From VRUE01 sp963704515 (lineage in GTDB: Bacteria > Actinomycetota > Thermoleophilia > Solirubrobacterales > 70-9), in contig OY969913.1 of NCBI GenBank assembly GCA_963704515.1, positions 2,480,001 through 2,544,000 of the forward strand: a DNA stretch of 64,000 nucleotides, in the 5' to 3' direction. The notes below the pieces were generated by a model. The model did not search any database, was not told the DNA's origin, and saw only the letters and a program-made list of their open reading frames with translations. Shown here piece by piece: positions 1-8,390 of this stretch. The number at the start of each line of letters is the position of its first letter. The first letter of the stretch is position 1. The position numbers and the translations under genes were made by a program.

Positions 1-655
1 TCGCCTGGGCGCCCTTTGCCACCTTCGCCGAGCCGACCGAGAAGCCCGAAGCGCGGCCCGTCAGTTCCCCCGCCCCTTCGTCGGTCGCTTCGGCAACGAG
101 TTCTCCCCCGAGGAAGCCGAGCAGCTGGCAGTTGCCCTTTTCTTCGCCCGAGGTGACGTTGAAGGCGCGCAGCCGCAGCTCGTTCGCCTGGTCGGCGCCG
201 CCCACGCCGGTGACGTTCTTTTCGATGTCCAGGTACCTGATCGTGCCGTCGGCGAGGATCTTGCGCAGCTGCACCTTGCGCTGCAGCGGATAGACGGCGA
301 GCTGGTAGCGCGCGCCTTCGCCGGAGCGCAGGTCGACGGCGAGGAAGGCCGCGCGCTGCACGGAAATCGGCGTGGCGCTCAGCAGCCGCTCGGTCGCCGC
401 GATCTCGAGGTCGCGACCGAAGACAGGCGTGCGGTAGGAACATTCGCGCGTCTGCTTGCCGACGACGACCTTGAGCGCGTGGCCGCCGCTGCTGCGCCCG
501 CAGCGTTCGCCGGACAGCTTGGCGATCTGGCCGAGCTGGCTCTTGCTCTCCAGCGTGTTGCGGTAGATGCCGATCAGGGCGGCGCCGGCGCTCGACACGA
601 GGCCGAGGGCGGCGACCAGCACGGCGGCGAATATGGCTGTACGCGGGAGTCTCAC
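1..655 (-). CDS. Hypothetical membrane-anchored protein, C-terminus outside the window
   Basis: An open frame of 218 codons runs without a stop from a GTG at 655 to the window edge. The product starts with a short basic segment and one hydrophobic stretch (about residues 7-30, IFAAVLVAALGLVSSAGAALIG), which suits a signal anchor or uncleaved signal peptide. The rest is polar and probably lies outside the membrane. It has two cysteines near residues 47 and 65 that could pair. I recognise no family. It is divergent from the ethylmalonyl-CoA mutase gene with an 85-bp gap. Reading frame and codon use look genuine; the start and function are uncertain. Confidence 0.6.
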   Translation of the reverse strand, partial: MRLPRTAIFAAVLVAALGLVSSAGAALIGIYRNTLESKSQLGQIAKLSGERCGRSSGGHALKVVVGKQTRECSYRTPVFGRDLEIAATERLLSATPISVQRAAFLAVDLRSGEGARYQLAVYPLQRKVQLRKILADGTIRYLDIEKNVTGVGGADQANELRLRAFNVTSGEEKGNCQLLGFLGGELVAEATDEGAGELTGRASGFSVGSAKVAKGAQA

Positions 656-740
656 GGTCTCGCAGCCTAAACACGACCACGGGGGAAAGATGCGGCTCGC
701 CCGGCGGTGAACGGCGGATTTCGGGCCGAGCCACATAAGA

Positions 741-2744
741 TTGGAGGCCGTGAGCGAGCACCGCCTTCCAGAGCGCGACCGCCCCTGGGTGATGCGCACC
801 TACGCCGGCCACTCCGACGCCCGGCGGTCCAACGAGCTCTACCGCCGCAACCTCGAAAAGGGCCAGACGGGCCTCTCGGTCGCCTTCGATCTGCCGACCC
901 AGACCGGCTATGACCCCGACCACGTCCTCGCCCGCGGCGAGGTCGGCAAGGTCGGCGTCTCAATCGCCAACAAGGGCGACATGCACCAGCTGCTCGACGA
1001 GATCCCGCTCGACGAGATGAACACCTCGATGACGATCAACGCGACCGCCGCCTGGCTGCTCGGCCTCTACATCACCGTCGCCGAGGAGAACGGCGTCGCC
1101 CGGGACCGGCTCAAGGGCACGACCCAAAACGACATCATCAAGGAGTACCTCTCGCGCGGCACCTACGCCTTCCCGCCCGAGCCCTCGATGCGGCTGATCG
1201 CCGACATGGTCGCCTTCACCGTCAACGAGGTGCCGAGCTGGAACCCAACCAACATCTGCAGCTACCACCTGCAGGAGGCCGGCGCGACGCCGGTCCAGGA
1301 GATCGCCTACGCGCTCTGCACCGGGATCGCCGTGCTCGACGAGGTCAAGGCGCGCGGCCAGGTCGTCGAGTCCGACTTTCCAAAGGTCTTCGGCCGCATC
1401 TCCTTCTTCGTCAACGCCGGCATCCGGCTGGTCGAGGAGATCGCCAAGCTGCGCGCGATGGGCCGCCTCTGGAACCAGATCGGCCGCGAGCGCTACGGCG
1501 TCACCGACGAGAAGATGCTGCGCTTCCGCTACGGCGTGCAGGTCAACTCGCTGGGCCTGACCGAGGCCCAGCCGGAGAACAACATCCAGCGCATCGTGCT
1601 CGAGGCGCTGGCCGTCACCCTCAGCCGCGACGCCCGCGCCCGGGCGATCCAGCTGCCGGCCTGGAACGAGGCGATGGGTCTGCCCCGCCCCTGGGACCAG
1701 CAGTGGAGCCTGCGCATCCAGCAGGTGCTGGCCAACGAGACCGACCTGCTCGAGTACCCCGACCTCTTCGAGGGCTCGGTCGTGATGGACGGGCTGGTCG
1801 AGGAGCTGATCGAGGGGGCGCGAGCCGAGATGGCCGTGGTCGAGGAGCACGGTGGCGCCGTCGCCGCGGTCCCCTACATGAAGGCGCGCCTGGTCGAGTC
1901 CCACCGCGAGCGGGTGGCGCGGATCGAGAGCGGCGAGCAGAAGGTGATCGGCCAGAACAGCTACACGGAGACCGAGGACTCGCCGCTGACGGCGGGCGCC
2001 GACGGCGGCATCCTCACCCCCGACCCCGAGGTCGAGCGCGAGCGGGTCGAGGCGCTGGAAGCCTGGAAGACCGAGCGCGACGAGGCCGCGGTGACGGCGG
2101 CGCTGGAGGAGCTCGGCCGGATCGCCGCCGACGACTCGCGGAACATCATGCCGGCGACGATCGCCGCGGCGAAGGCAGGCGCGACCACCGGGGAGTGGTC
2201 CGGGGTCCTGCGCGAGGCGTTCGGCGCCTACCGCGCGCCAACCGGCGTCGACGGCGCCGCGCCCCCCGCCGACCGCGAGCAGCTGGCCGAGGTCCGCAAG
2301 CGGGTCGACGAGGTCTCGGCGCAGATCGGCCACCGGATCAAGATCCTGGTCGGCAAGCCCGGCCTCGACGGGCATTCCAACGGCTCCGAGCAGATCGCGC
2401 TGCGCGCCCGCGACGCCGGCATGGAGGTGATCTACCAGGGCATCCGCCTGACGCCCGAGGAGATCGCCGAGTCGGCGCTGCAGGAGGACGTCGACGTGGT
2501 CGGCCTCTCAATCCTCTCCGGCTCCCATTTGGAGTTGGTCCCAGAGGTGGTCCGCCGGCTGCGCAACGAGCAGGTCGACGCCCCCGTGGTCGCCGGCGGG
2601 ATCATCCCCCCCGCCGACGCCGAGCGCCTGCGCGAGGCCGGAGTCGACGGCGTCTACACGCCGAAGGACTTCGACCTCAACCGGATCATGGGCGAGATCG
2701 TCGATCTGGTCGCCGATCGGGCTAGCGCCGGCGCCGCTGCCTAG
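741..2744 (+). CDS. meaA: Ethylmalonyl-CoA mutase (MeaA-type, B12-dependent)
   Basis: Adenosylcobalamin-dependent carbon-skeleton mutase of the methylmalonyl-CoA mutase family. The fused single chain of 667 residues and the start PWVMRTYAGHS match MeaA/Ecm, which turns (2R)-ethylmalonyl-CoA into methylsuccinyl-CoA in the ethylmalonyl-CoA pathway. The N-terminal TIM-barrel part holds TQTGYDPDH and NTSMTINATA. The C-terminal B12-binding domain (about 530-655) has the DxHxxG motif as DGHSNG, with Asp543 and His545 as the lower cobalt-ligand motif. The listed start is a TTG; a GTG at 750 is an alternative, but the GGAGG at 743-747 is too close to serve it well. Other pathway candidates lie at 6142-6660, 8391-9605 and 12332-13384. 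A methylmalonyl-CoA mutase role is less likely given this architecture. Confidence 0.88.
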   Translation: MEAVSEHRLPERDRPWVMRTYAGHSDARRSNELYRRNLEKGQTGLSVAFDLPTQTGYDPDHVLARGEVGKVGVSIANKGDMHQLLDEIPLDEMNTSMTINATAAWLLGLYITVAEENGVARDRLKGTTQNDIIKEYLSRGTYAFPPEPSMRLIADMVAFTVNEVPSWNPTNICSYHLQEAGATPVQEIAYALCTGIAVLDEVKARGQVVESDFPKVFGRISFFVNAGIRLVEEIAKLRAMGRLWNQIGRERYGVTDEKMLRFRYGVQVNSLGLTEAQPENNIQRIVLEALAVTLSRDARARAIQLPAWNEAMGLPRPWDQQWSLRIQQVLANETDLLEYPDLFEGSVVMDGLVEELIEGARAEMAVVEEHGGAVAAVPYMKARLVESHRERVARIESGEQKVIGQNSYTETEDSPLTAGADGGILTPDPEVERERVEALEAWKTERDEAAVTAALEELGRIAADDSRNIMPATIAAAKAGATTGEWSGVLREAFGAYRAPTGVDGAAPPADREQLAEVRKRVDEVSAQIGHRIKILVGKPGLDGHSNGSEQIALRARDAGMEVIYQGIRLTPEEIAESALQEDVDVVGLSILSGSHLELVPEVVRRLRNEQVDAPVVAGGIIPPADAERLREAGVDGVYTPKDFDLNRIMGEIVDLVADRASAGAAA

Positions 2745-2747
2745 GCG

Positions 2748-2830
2748 CTTACGCGCAATTTTTCGCCCTTACTTCGCTCTTACGCGCAAATAATCTACGC
2801 TGGGTTGCGTGACTCCTTCCCCTACGCGCA
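2748..2830 (+). repeat. Three TACGCGCA direct repeats across the Fic-gene promoter and start
   Basis: TACGCGCA occurs at 2750-2757, 2781-2788 and 2823-2830. The first two are extended to CTTACGCGCAA. The start-to-start distances are 31 and 42 bp, close to three and four turns of B-DNA. The middle copy directly precedes a possible -10 box (TAATCT, 2791-2796) and the third lies just inside the coding region that begins at GTG 2809. This arrangement suits an autorepressor operator, but that is inference. Confidence 0.5.
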
Positions 2831-4314
2831 CTTTTTCTCTCGCCGAACAGCCCGAGGTCTTCGCCAGCACGACCGAGACCTCAGCTGCCGTGCGGCGCGC
2901 GGTCGCCGCCGGGCAAGCGCGCAAGCTCGCCGGCCGCCTTTACACGCGCAACACCGAGGCCCCGCTCGAGCAGGTCGTGCGCCGCAACTGGACCCGCGTC
3001 GCCGCACACCAGTTTCCCGAATCCGTGGTCGTCGACCGCAGCGCCTTCGAAGCGAAACCGTCCCCCGACGGCTCGCTCTTCCTCGACGCGGGACCCGACT
3101 ACGCGGGGCGACGGCCTGTGCGGCTGCCCGGGCTGACTCTGCGCCCGCGCCGTGGGCCAGGCCCGGTCGCGGGCGACATGCCCCACATGGACGGACTCCA
3201 CTTCTCCAGCCGCGAGCGGGCGATGCTCGACAACATGCGTTCCTCGCGCGCCCGAGGCGGCGTCGCCCGCACCCTCTCCCGGGCCGAGCTGGAGGAAGAG
3301 CTGACGCGGATCACGGCCCTGCGCGGGACCGCTGCCCTCGGTGAGCTGCGCAAACGCGCCCGTGAGATCTCGGTCGGGCTTGATGCCGCAGAGGAGATGA
3401 CGGCGCTCGACGAGCTGATCGGCGCCGTGCTCGGCACAAGTGACGTGCCGCTGGAGACATCGGCCGGACGCGCGGCACAGGCCGGCGCCGCTTTCGACCC
3501 GAAACGGATCGAGCTCTTCGAGGAGTTGCAGGCGGCCCTGCTCCGCGATCCCCTCCCTCACCGTCCGGCCCAACCCGGCTCGTTCCCGGCGCTCTCCTTC
3601 ATCGAGGCCTATTTCTCCAACTGGATCGAGGGCACCGAGTTCGAGCTGCAGGAGGCCGAAGAGATCGTCTTCGGCCGCACCATCCCCGAGGGCCGCTTCG
3701 AAGACGCGCACGACGTGCTCGGCACCTTCGAGGCGGTCAACGACCCGGTGCGGCGTCGCCGGCTGCCGGATGGCGCAGACGATCTGCTGGACCTGCTGCG
3801 CTCCCATCACGCGTTAATGCTTGAGCGGCGACCCCAGGTCGGACCAGGCAGCTTCAAGACCCGCCAGAACCGGGCCGGAGGCACTACATTCGTGCATCCG
3901 GATCTCGTCAACGGCACGCTGGTCGAGGGATACCGCTTCTACGCGGCGGTCCCTCCCGGCCTGGCTCGGGCGATCTTCATGATGTTCCTGGTCGCCGAGG
4001 TGCACCCGTTCGCCGACGGCAACGGACGCGTCGGCCGCGTCCTGATGAACGCCGCCCTGAGCGCCGAGGAGCAGCAACGCATCGTGATTCCACTTTCCTA
4101 CCGCGACGAGTACCTGCAGGGGCTGCGCGCGCTCTCGCGTGGCGGCGATCCCAAGCCCCTGATCCGCGTTCTCGACTTTGCGCAGGAATACGCCGCGGCC
4201 ATCGATTGGAGCGATCTGAAGCGGGCCGAGCGGATGCTGGAGGAGAGCAACGCGTTCGTCACGCCGGACCGCGCCGACGAGCCCGGACTGCGACTGCGGA
4301 TGCCGGTCGGGTGA
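2809..4314 (+). CDS. Fic-domain protein with an AbiEi-antitoxin-like N-terminus
   Basis: 501 residues. The first ~130 look like the winged-helix and linker of AbiEi-type antitoxins (the stretch from KLAGRLYTRNTEA through LPGLTLRPRRGPGP). The C-terminal half is a Fic domain with the complete motif HPFADGNGRVGR at 399-410, so the catalytic His399 is intact; Fic enzymes usually transfer AMP from ATP to a target protein. An S-x-x-x-E-G inhibitory motif (SNWIEG, 270-275) lies N-terminal to the Fic motif, as in class II self-inhibited Fic proteins. The GTG start follows a TAATCT box by 12 nt with no ribosome binding site. The stop overlaps the next start (GTGA). Target and trigger are unknown. Confidence 0.8.
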   Translation: MTPSPTRTFSLAEQPEVFASTTETSAAVRRAVAAGQARKLAGRLYTRNTEAPLEQVVRRNWTRVAAHQFPESVVVDRSAFEAKPSPDGSLFLDAGPDYAGRRPVRLPGLTLRPRRGPGPVAGDMPHMDGLHFSSRERAMLDNMRSSRARGGVARTLSRAELEEELTRITALRGTAALGELRKRAREISVGLDAAEEMTALDELIGAVLGTSDVPLETSAGRAAQAGAAFDPKRIELFEELQAALLRDPLPHRPAQPGSFPALSFIEAYFSNWIEGTEFELQEAEEIVFGRTIPEGRFEDAHDVLGTFEAVNDPVRRRRLPDGADDLLDLLRSHHALMLERRPQVGPGSFKTRQNRAGGTTFVHPDLVNGTLVEGYRFYAAVPPGLARAIFMMFLVAEVHPFADGNGRVGRVLMNAALSAEEQQRIVIPLSYRDEYLQGLRALSRGGDPKPLIRVLDFAQEYAAAIDWSDLKRAERMLEESNAFVTPDRADEPGLRLRMPVG

Positions 4315-5540
4315 GCACGACGAAGTCTGACCCGCCGCGCGAATGCGACCTGGCGGTCGTCGGTGGCGGCATCCTCGGGCTGGCGGTGGCGCGCGAGCTG
4401 CTGGGGCGACGCCCGGGCGCGCGTCTCTGTGTACTGGAGAGCGAAGAGCGAATCGGTAGGCACCAGACTGGGCGCTCGAGCGGCGTGATCCACGCCGGCA
4501 TCTACTACGAGCCGGGCTCGCTGAAGGCGCGGCTCTGCGTCGAGGGGGCGCGGGAGCTTTACGAGTACTGCGAGGAGCGCGGCGTCGCCGTCGAGCGGTC
4601 CGGAAAGCTGGTCGTCGCCGCCGACGACGGCGAGATCGGGCGGCTCGACGAGCTCGAGCGACGCGGGCGGGCGAACGGGGTCCCGGGGCTGCAGAGGCTC
4701 AGCGCAGACGAGATCGGCGAGATCGAGCCGGCCGCCCGCGGGGTCGCCGCGCTGCACTCGCCGAACACCGGCGTCGTCGACTTCGTCGCGATTGCGGAGG
4801 CGTACGCTGCCGACGTGCGGGCCGGCGGCGGTACCGTCCAATTCGGCGCCGCGGTGAGCGGCGCCAAGCCGAGCTCGGGCCGGATCGAGCTGCGCCACGC
4901 GCGCGGCGTCACCGGCGCCTCCGCCGTGGTCTTCTGCGCCGGCCTCTGGTCCGACCGGCTCGCGGTCGTTTGCGGAGCGCCGGCCGACCCGCGCATCGTC
5001 CCCTTCCGCGGGGCCTACCTGCAGCTGCCGCCGGCGGCCGCGGAGCTGGTCAGGGCCAACGTCTACCCGGTCCCCGATCCCGAGCTGCCCTTCCTCGGCG
5101 CGCACCTGACCCGGACGCTCGACGGCCGCCTGCTGATCGGCCCGAGCGCCCTGCTGGCGCCGGCACGCGACGCCTACCGACTGACGACCGTGCGCCCCCG
5201 CGACCTCGCCGAGACCCTCGCCTGGCCGGGCACCTGGCGGATGGCGTCCCACCACCGCCGCGCCGCTTTGCGCGAGCTGCGCCACGCGGCGAGCCGGCGC
5301 GCCTTCCTCGCCGAGGCGGCTCGCCTGGTCCCGGCCCTGCGGGGCGTCAGGGCCGAAGCCGGGCCGGCGGGGATCCGCGCCCAGGCCCTCGGCCGCGACG
5401 GCAGGCTGGTCGACGACTTCGTCGTCCACCGCACCGAGCGGGCGATCCACGTCCGCAACGCGCCCTCCCCCGCGGCAACCTCCTCGCTGGCGCTGGCGCG
5501 CCTGATCGCCGATGAGCTCGACGCCCTCGGCGTCGCTTGA
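4311..5540 (+). CDS. lhgO: L-2-hydroxyglutarate oxidase (FAD-dependent)
   Basis: 409-residue FAD-dependent oxidoreductase of the DAO family. The N-terminus has the dinucleotide motif (VVGGGILGLAVARELL) and the signature RHQTGRSSGVIHAGIYYEPGS, which is typical of LhgO enzymes that oxidise L-2-hydroxyglutarate to 2-oxoglutarate and pass electrons to the membrane quinone pool. I place the start at GTG 4311 because it overlaps the Fic stop as GTGA and puts the FAD motif about 15 residues in. A longer frame from 4206 would add low-complexity residues with no homology to the family. Length matches the family (about 400-420). Coupling to a Fic gene is unusual. Confidence 0.85.
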   Translation: MSTTKSDPPRECDLAVVGGGILGLAVARELLGRRPGARLCVLESEERIGRHQTGRSSGVIHAGIYYEPGSLKARLCVEGARELYEYCEERGVAVERSGKLVVAADDGEIGRLDELERRGRANGVPGLQRLSADEIGEIEPAARGVAALHSPNTGVVDFVAIAEAYAADVRAGGGTVQFGAAVSGAKPSSGRIELRHARGVTGASAVVFCAGLWSDRLAVVCGAPADPRIVPFRGAYLQLPPAAAELVRANVYPVPDPELPFLGAHLTRTLDGRLLIGPSALLAPARDAYRLTTVRPRDLAETLAWPGTWRMASHHRRAALRELRHAASRRAFLAEAARLVPALRGVRAEAGPAGIRAQALGRDGRLVDDFVVHRTERAIHVRNAPSPAATSSLALARLIADELDALGVA

Positions 5541-5574
5541 CGCGCCCGCGCGGCCGACGCGCGACAATGGGGCG

Positions 5575-6141
5575 ATGAGCTCGTTCAACGGGGACCGCTC
5601 GGCCTGGCTGCGCTGCTACCGCTGCTGGTCGGTGAACCTCGAGATTCAGATCCACTACGACGCGATCCGCCGCGTCGACCCCGAAAGCGGCATGCTCGCC
5701 GAAGGGGTCGACGAGATCCAGGAGGCCCTGGTGCAGTGCGTCGACTGCATGCACGACCAGCCCCACCTCACCTTCCAGGACGACCGCGTCGTCCCGATCG
5801 AGGATCGCTGGGAGCGAATGGTCGCCGGTACCCCCTGGGTCGCTTCCTGCACGGTGCGGGTCGACCAGGACCGGGTCGAGACCTGCTCGGGCCCGGAAGC
5901 GGCCGAGTTCCTCACCTACGGCGCCTTCGGCGACGCCGGCGTGCGCGAGTTCTTCACCCACGTCCGCTTCCACAAGCACGACGAGGACCAGGTCGTCGTC
6001 CACATGCTGGTCGAGCTATACGCCCGCTCCGCCGAGGAGGCGTCCGAGGTCCTGGAGGAGGCCGCCCAGGGCCCCCTCGAGATCACCTCCCTGGCCGAGG
6101 AGTCACGCCCGCCGGCTCACGCCTCAGACGAGGCGCACTAG
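5575..6141 (+). CDS. Hypothetical zinc-ribbon-like protein
   Basis: 188 residues with two CxxC knuckles, Cys14/Cys17 (CYRC) and Cys55/Cys58 (CVDC), which together could bind one zinc. The remainder is acidic and mixed alpha/beta, with a histidine-rich stretch around VRFHKHDEDQ. No signal peptide or membrane segment is visible, so a cytoplasmic protein is likely. The ATG is preceded by GACAAT and six bases, the leaderless pattern seen at several genes in this window. The gene is convergent with the MaoC gene; the two stop codons abut. I do not recognise the family and assign no function. Confidence 0.65.
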   Translation: MSSFNGDRSAWLRCYRCWSVNLEIQIHYDAIRRVDPESGMLAEGVDEIQEALVQCVDCMHDQPHLTFQDDRVVPIEDRWERMVAGTPWVASCTVRVDQDRVETCSGPEAAEFLTYGAFGDAGVREFFTHVRFHKHDEDQVVVHMLVELYARSAEEASEVLEEAAQGPLEITSLAEESRPPAHASDEAH

Positions 6142-6660
6142 CTACTCGCCCGGAGTCTTCCGCGGGACGAGCACGAGGCGCTTGAACTCGGCGACCAGGA
6201 CGCCGTCCTGGTTGAGGACGCGGGTATGGACCTTGACGACGCCGCGGTCGGGCTTCGATTTCGAGGGCTTGACCTCGAGCACCTCGGTCTCGCAGAAGAG
6301 GGTGTCGCCGTGAAAGACCGGGTTGGGGTGGCTGAGGTCTTCGGTCGCCAGGTTGGCGATCGCCTTGCCGGAGATGTCGGAGACCGACATGCCCAGCGCC
6401 AGCGAGTAGACGAGTGGGCCAACGACGACGTTTTTGCCCTGCTGGGAGCCAGCCGCGTAGACGTCGTTCAGGTGCAGCGGGTGGTGGTTCATCGTGATCA
6501 GGCAGAAGAGGTGGTCGTCGGACTCGGTCACCGTCTTCGCCGGCCAGTGCTTGTAGACGGCGCCGACCTCGAACTCCTCGAGGTAGCGGCCGTAGGCGTG
6601 CGCGCCGGACGCCTCGCGCTCGGCCTGGTCGGTGGTCAACTCGAACTTCTGGTCGCTCAT
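6142..6660 (-). CDS. MaoC-family hydratase, probable mesaconyl-CoA (beta-methylmalyl-CoA) hydratase
   Basis: 172-residue single hot-dog protein of the MaoC enoyl-CoA hydratase group. The sequence FEVGAVYKHWPAKTVTESDDHLFCLITMNHHPLHLN places the catalytic Asp/His region at about residues 45-62 (D...NxHPLH form). Members of this size sit beside meaA, citE-like and acd genes in streptomycete ethylmalonyl-CoA clusters, where they hydrate mesaconyl-C1-CoA. The same partners are within 6 kb here, so that role is favoured; a generic enoyl-CoA hydratase is possible. The ATG at 6660 is preceded by AGGAGA about 10 bases upstream. It is divergent from the nucleotide-sugar dehydrogenase gene. Confidence 0.75.
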   Translation of the reverse strand: MSDQKFELTTDQAEREASGAHAYGRYLEEFEVGAVYKHWPAKTVTESDDHLFCLITMNHHPLHLNDVYAAGSQQGKNVVVGPLVYSLALGMSVSDISGKAIANLATEDLSHPNPVFHGDTLFCETEVLEVKPSKSKPDRGVVKVHTRVLNQDGVLVAEFKRLVLVPRKTPGE

Positions 6661-6737
6661 CTGGCTTTCTTCTCCTATCTGGGTCGCGGCGCGGCATCCT
6701 ATAGATCGCCTGCGCCGGTACCCGTCCGACTCAAGGC

Positions 6738-6751
6738 TAGACTCCCGCGCC
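6738..6751 (+). promoter_or_regulatory. Leaderless promoter -10 box of the nucleotide-sugar dehydrogenase gene
   Basis: TAGACT at 6738-6743, then eight bases, then ATG 6752. There is no ribosome binding site, so transcription probably begins at or next to the A of the start codon. Confidence 0.5.
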
Positions 6752-7999
6752 ATGAAGATCGGAATCATCGGGCTCGGCTACGTCGGTCTGCCACTTGCTG
6801 TGGCCTTCGCGGAGAGTGGCCACGACGTGGTCGCGCTCGACGCCGACCAGCGCAAGGTTGACAGCCTGGCGCGGGGCGAGAGCTACATCGAGGACATTCC
6901 CGATTCGGCCTTGGCGCCGGTCGGCGAGCGCCTCGCGCCGACGACCCGCTACGCCGACCTGGCGTCCTGCGAGGCGGTGATCATCTGCGTGCCGACCCCG
7001 CTGACCGGCTCGCGCGAGCCCGACCTCACCTACCTCCTCGACGCCGGCACCGAGCTGGCCAAGGTGCTGCAGCCGAATCAGCTCGTCGTGCTCGAGTCGA
7101 CCACCTATCCCGGCACGACCCGCGAGCGGCTGGCACCGATCCTCGCCGAGTCCGGCCTCTCCCCGGGCGCCGACTTCCACCTCGCCTTCTCACCGGAGCG
7201 GATCGACCCGGGCCGTACCGACTACACCGTGCGCACCACTCCCAAGCTCGTCGGCGGACTGACGAGCGAGTGCTCGAAACGGGCCGAGGATCTCTACGCG
7301 CTGATCTGCGACCAGGTCGTCGTTCTCTCCGGACCGGAGGCGGCGGAGCTGTCCAAGCTCCTCGAGAACATCTTCCGCTCGGTCAACATCGCCTTCGTCA
7401 ACGAGCTGGCCCAGCTTTGCGACCGGCTCGAGATCGACGTCTGGGAGGTGATCGACGCCGCCTCGACCAAGCCCTTCGGCTTCATGCGCTTTGATCCCGG
7501 GCCCGGCATGGGCGGCCACTGCCTGCCGATCGACCCCTTCTACCTCGCCTTCAAGGCGCGCGAACACGACTTCTACCCCGAGTTCATCGAGCTGGCCGGC
7601 AAGGTGAACCAGGCGCAACCCGCCTACTGTGCGGAGCGGATCAAGCGCGCCCTCAACGATCTCGGCAAGCCTGTGAAGGATTCCAAGATCCTCATCCTCG
7701 GCGTCAGTTACAAGGCCGGCGTCGGCGACATGCGCGAGTCGCCGGCGCTGAAGATCGCCGAGCTGCTGCGCGACCTCGGGGGCGACATTTCCTACCACGA
7801 CCCTCACGTCCCGGAGCTGCGACAGCTCGGCCTCAACTCCGTGGAGCTGGACACCGCCCTGGCCTCAGCCGACGTCGCCGCGATCGTCACCGCCCACCCT
7901 GGCCTCGACTACGAGGCGATCGCGGCTGCCGTGCCCGCGCTGATCGACTTCCGCGGCGTCACCCGCGAGATCGATGCCGCAAACCTGATTCGCCTCTGA
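6752..7999 (+). CDS. UDP-sugar 6-dehydrogenase (UDP-N-acetyl-hexosamine/UDP-glucose dehydrogenase family)
   Basis: 415 residues. The N-terminal NAD domain has the GLGYVG motif at 7-12. The central domain carries the catalytic cysteine in GGHCLPIDPFYL (Cys257). The C-terminal UDP-binding domain follows (about 310-410, ILGVSYKAGVGDMRESPALKI). The enzyme oxidises a UDP-hexose or UDP-HexNAc twice at C6 to the uronate. The PIDPFYL form resembles the UDP-GlcNAc/ManNAc branch (WbpA/WecC) more than plain UDP-glucose dehydrogenase. It is a plausible sugar donor supplier for the polysaccharide locus that starts at 13.6 kb, although it is separately transcribed. Confidence 0.87.
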   Translation: MKIGIIGLGYVGLPLAVAFAESGHDVVALDADQRKVDSLARGESYIEDIPDSALAPVGERLAPTTRYADLASCEAVIICVPTPLTGSREPDLTYLLDAGTELAKVLQPNQLVVLESTTYPGTTRERLAPILAESGLSPGADFHLAFSPERIDPGRTDYTVRTTPKLVGGLTSECSKRAEDLYALICDQVVVLSGPEAAELSKLLENIFRSVNIAFVNELAQLCDRLEIDVWEVIDAASTKPFGFMRFDPGPGMGGHCLPIDPFYLAFKAREHDFYPEFIELAGKVNQAQPAYCAERIKRALNDLGKPVKDSKILILGVSYKAGVGDMRESPALKIAELLRDLGGDISYHDPHVPELRQLGLNSVELDTALASADVAAIVTAHPGLDYEAIAAAVPALIDFRGVTREIDAANLIRL

Positions 8000-8009
8000 G
8001 ACCCCGTCC

Positions 8010-8372
8010 TCAGTGGGCCTTTTTGAGCCGGGAGCGTTCCTCCTGGCGTTCGACCACCTGGGCGATCAGCTTCTTCACGTTGGAGTCGCCGGTCGCCTTG
8101 ATGTGGCCCGTCTCATACGCCTTGCGGTAGCTGCGCACGGTGCCGTTCTCGGCCAGCTCGTTGAACTGCGGCCGGTCGATCTGAACCAGCACCCGCTCGT
8201 CCTGGGCGAGGTCCTTCTTGATCACCGGCCCGGGCAGCTCGACCCGGTAGAGCTGGATGTCGTGCTTGGCCTTCAGTTCGAGCCCGAAGACCAGTTTCAG
8301 CTTCTGCAGCGCGGGGACCTCGGCCTGGAACCGCTCAACGGCGGTCTTGATCAGGTCCGGAGTCGATGCCAT
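8010..8372 (-). CDS. SCP2 sterol-carrier-domain protein
   Basis: 120 residues, essentially one SCP2-like domain (FGLELKAKHDIQLYRVELPGPV ... RPQFNELAENGTVRSYRKAYETGHIKATGD). Such domains bind acyl chains or sterols and often sit next to acyl-CoA enzymes. The gene starts 18 bp after the acyl-CoA dehydrogenase stop and is the last gene of a pabB-acd-scp2 run on the minus strand. The C-terminus is basic (RQEERSRLKKAH). It is convergent with the UDP-sugar dehydrogenase gene across a 10-bp gap. An accessory lipid or acyl-CoA carrier role is inferred from the context. Confidence 0.75.
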   Translation of the reverse strand: MASTPDLIKTAVERFQAEVPALQKLKLVFGLELKAKHDIQLYRVELPGPVIKKDLAQDERVLVQIDRPQFNELAENGTVRSYRKAYETGHIKATGDSNVKKLIAQVVERQEERSRLKKAH

Positions 8373-8390
8373 GGGTTAGCGGCGCTCCAT

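Noticed and set aside
960..2375. Long open frame opposite meaA
   Set aside because: It is the antisense frame of a well-recognised mutase; such long frames are common in high-GC coding DNA. Composition and lack of any motif argue against a gene.
4098..5588. Long minus-strand frame across lhgO
   Set aside because: It lies opposite a clear FAD oxidase and has the Arg/Gly/Ala/Val-rich composition of antisense frames.
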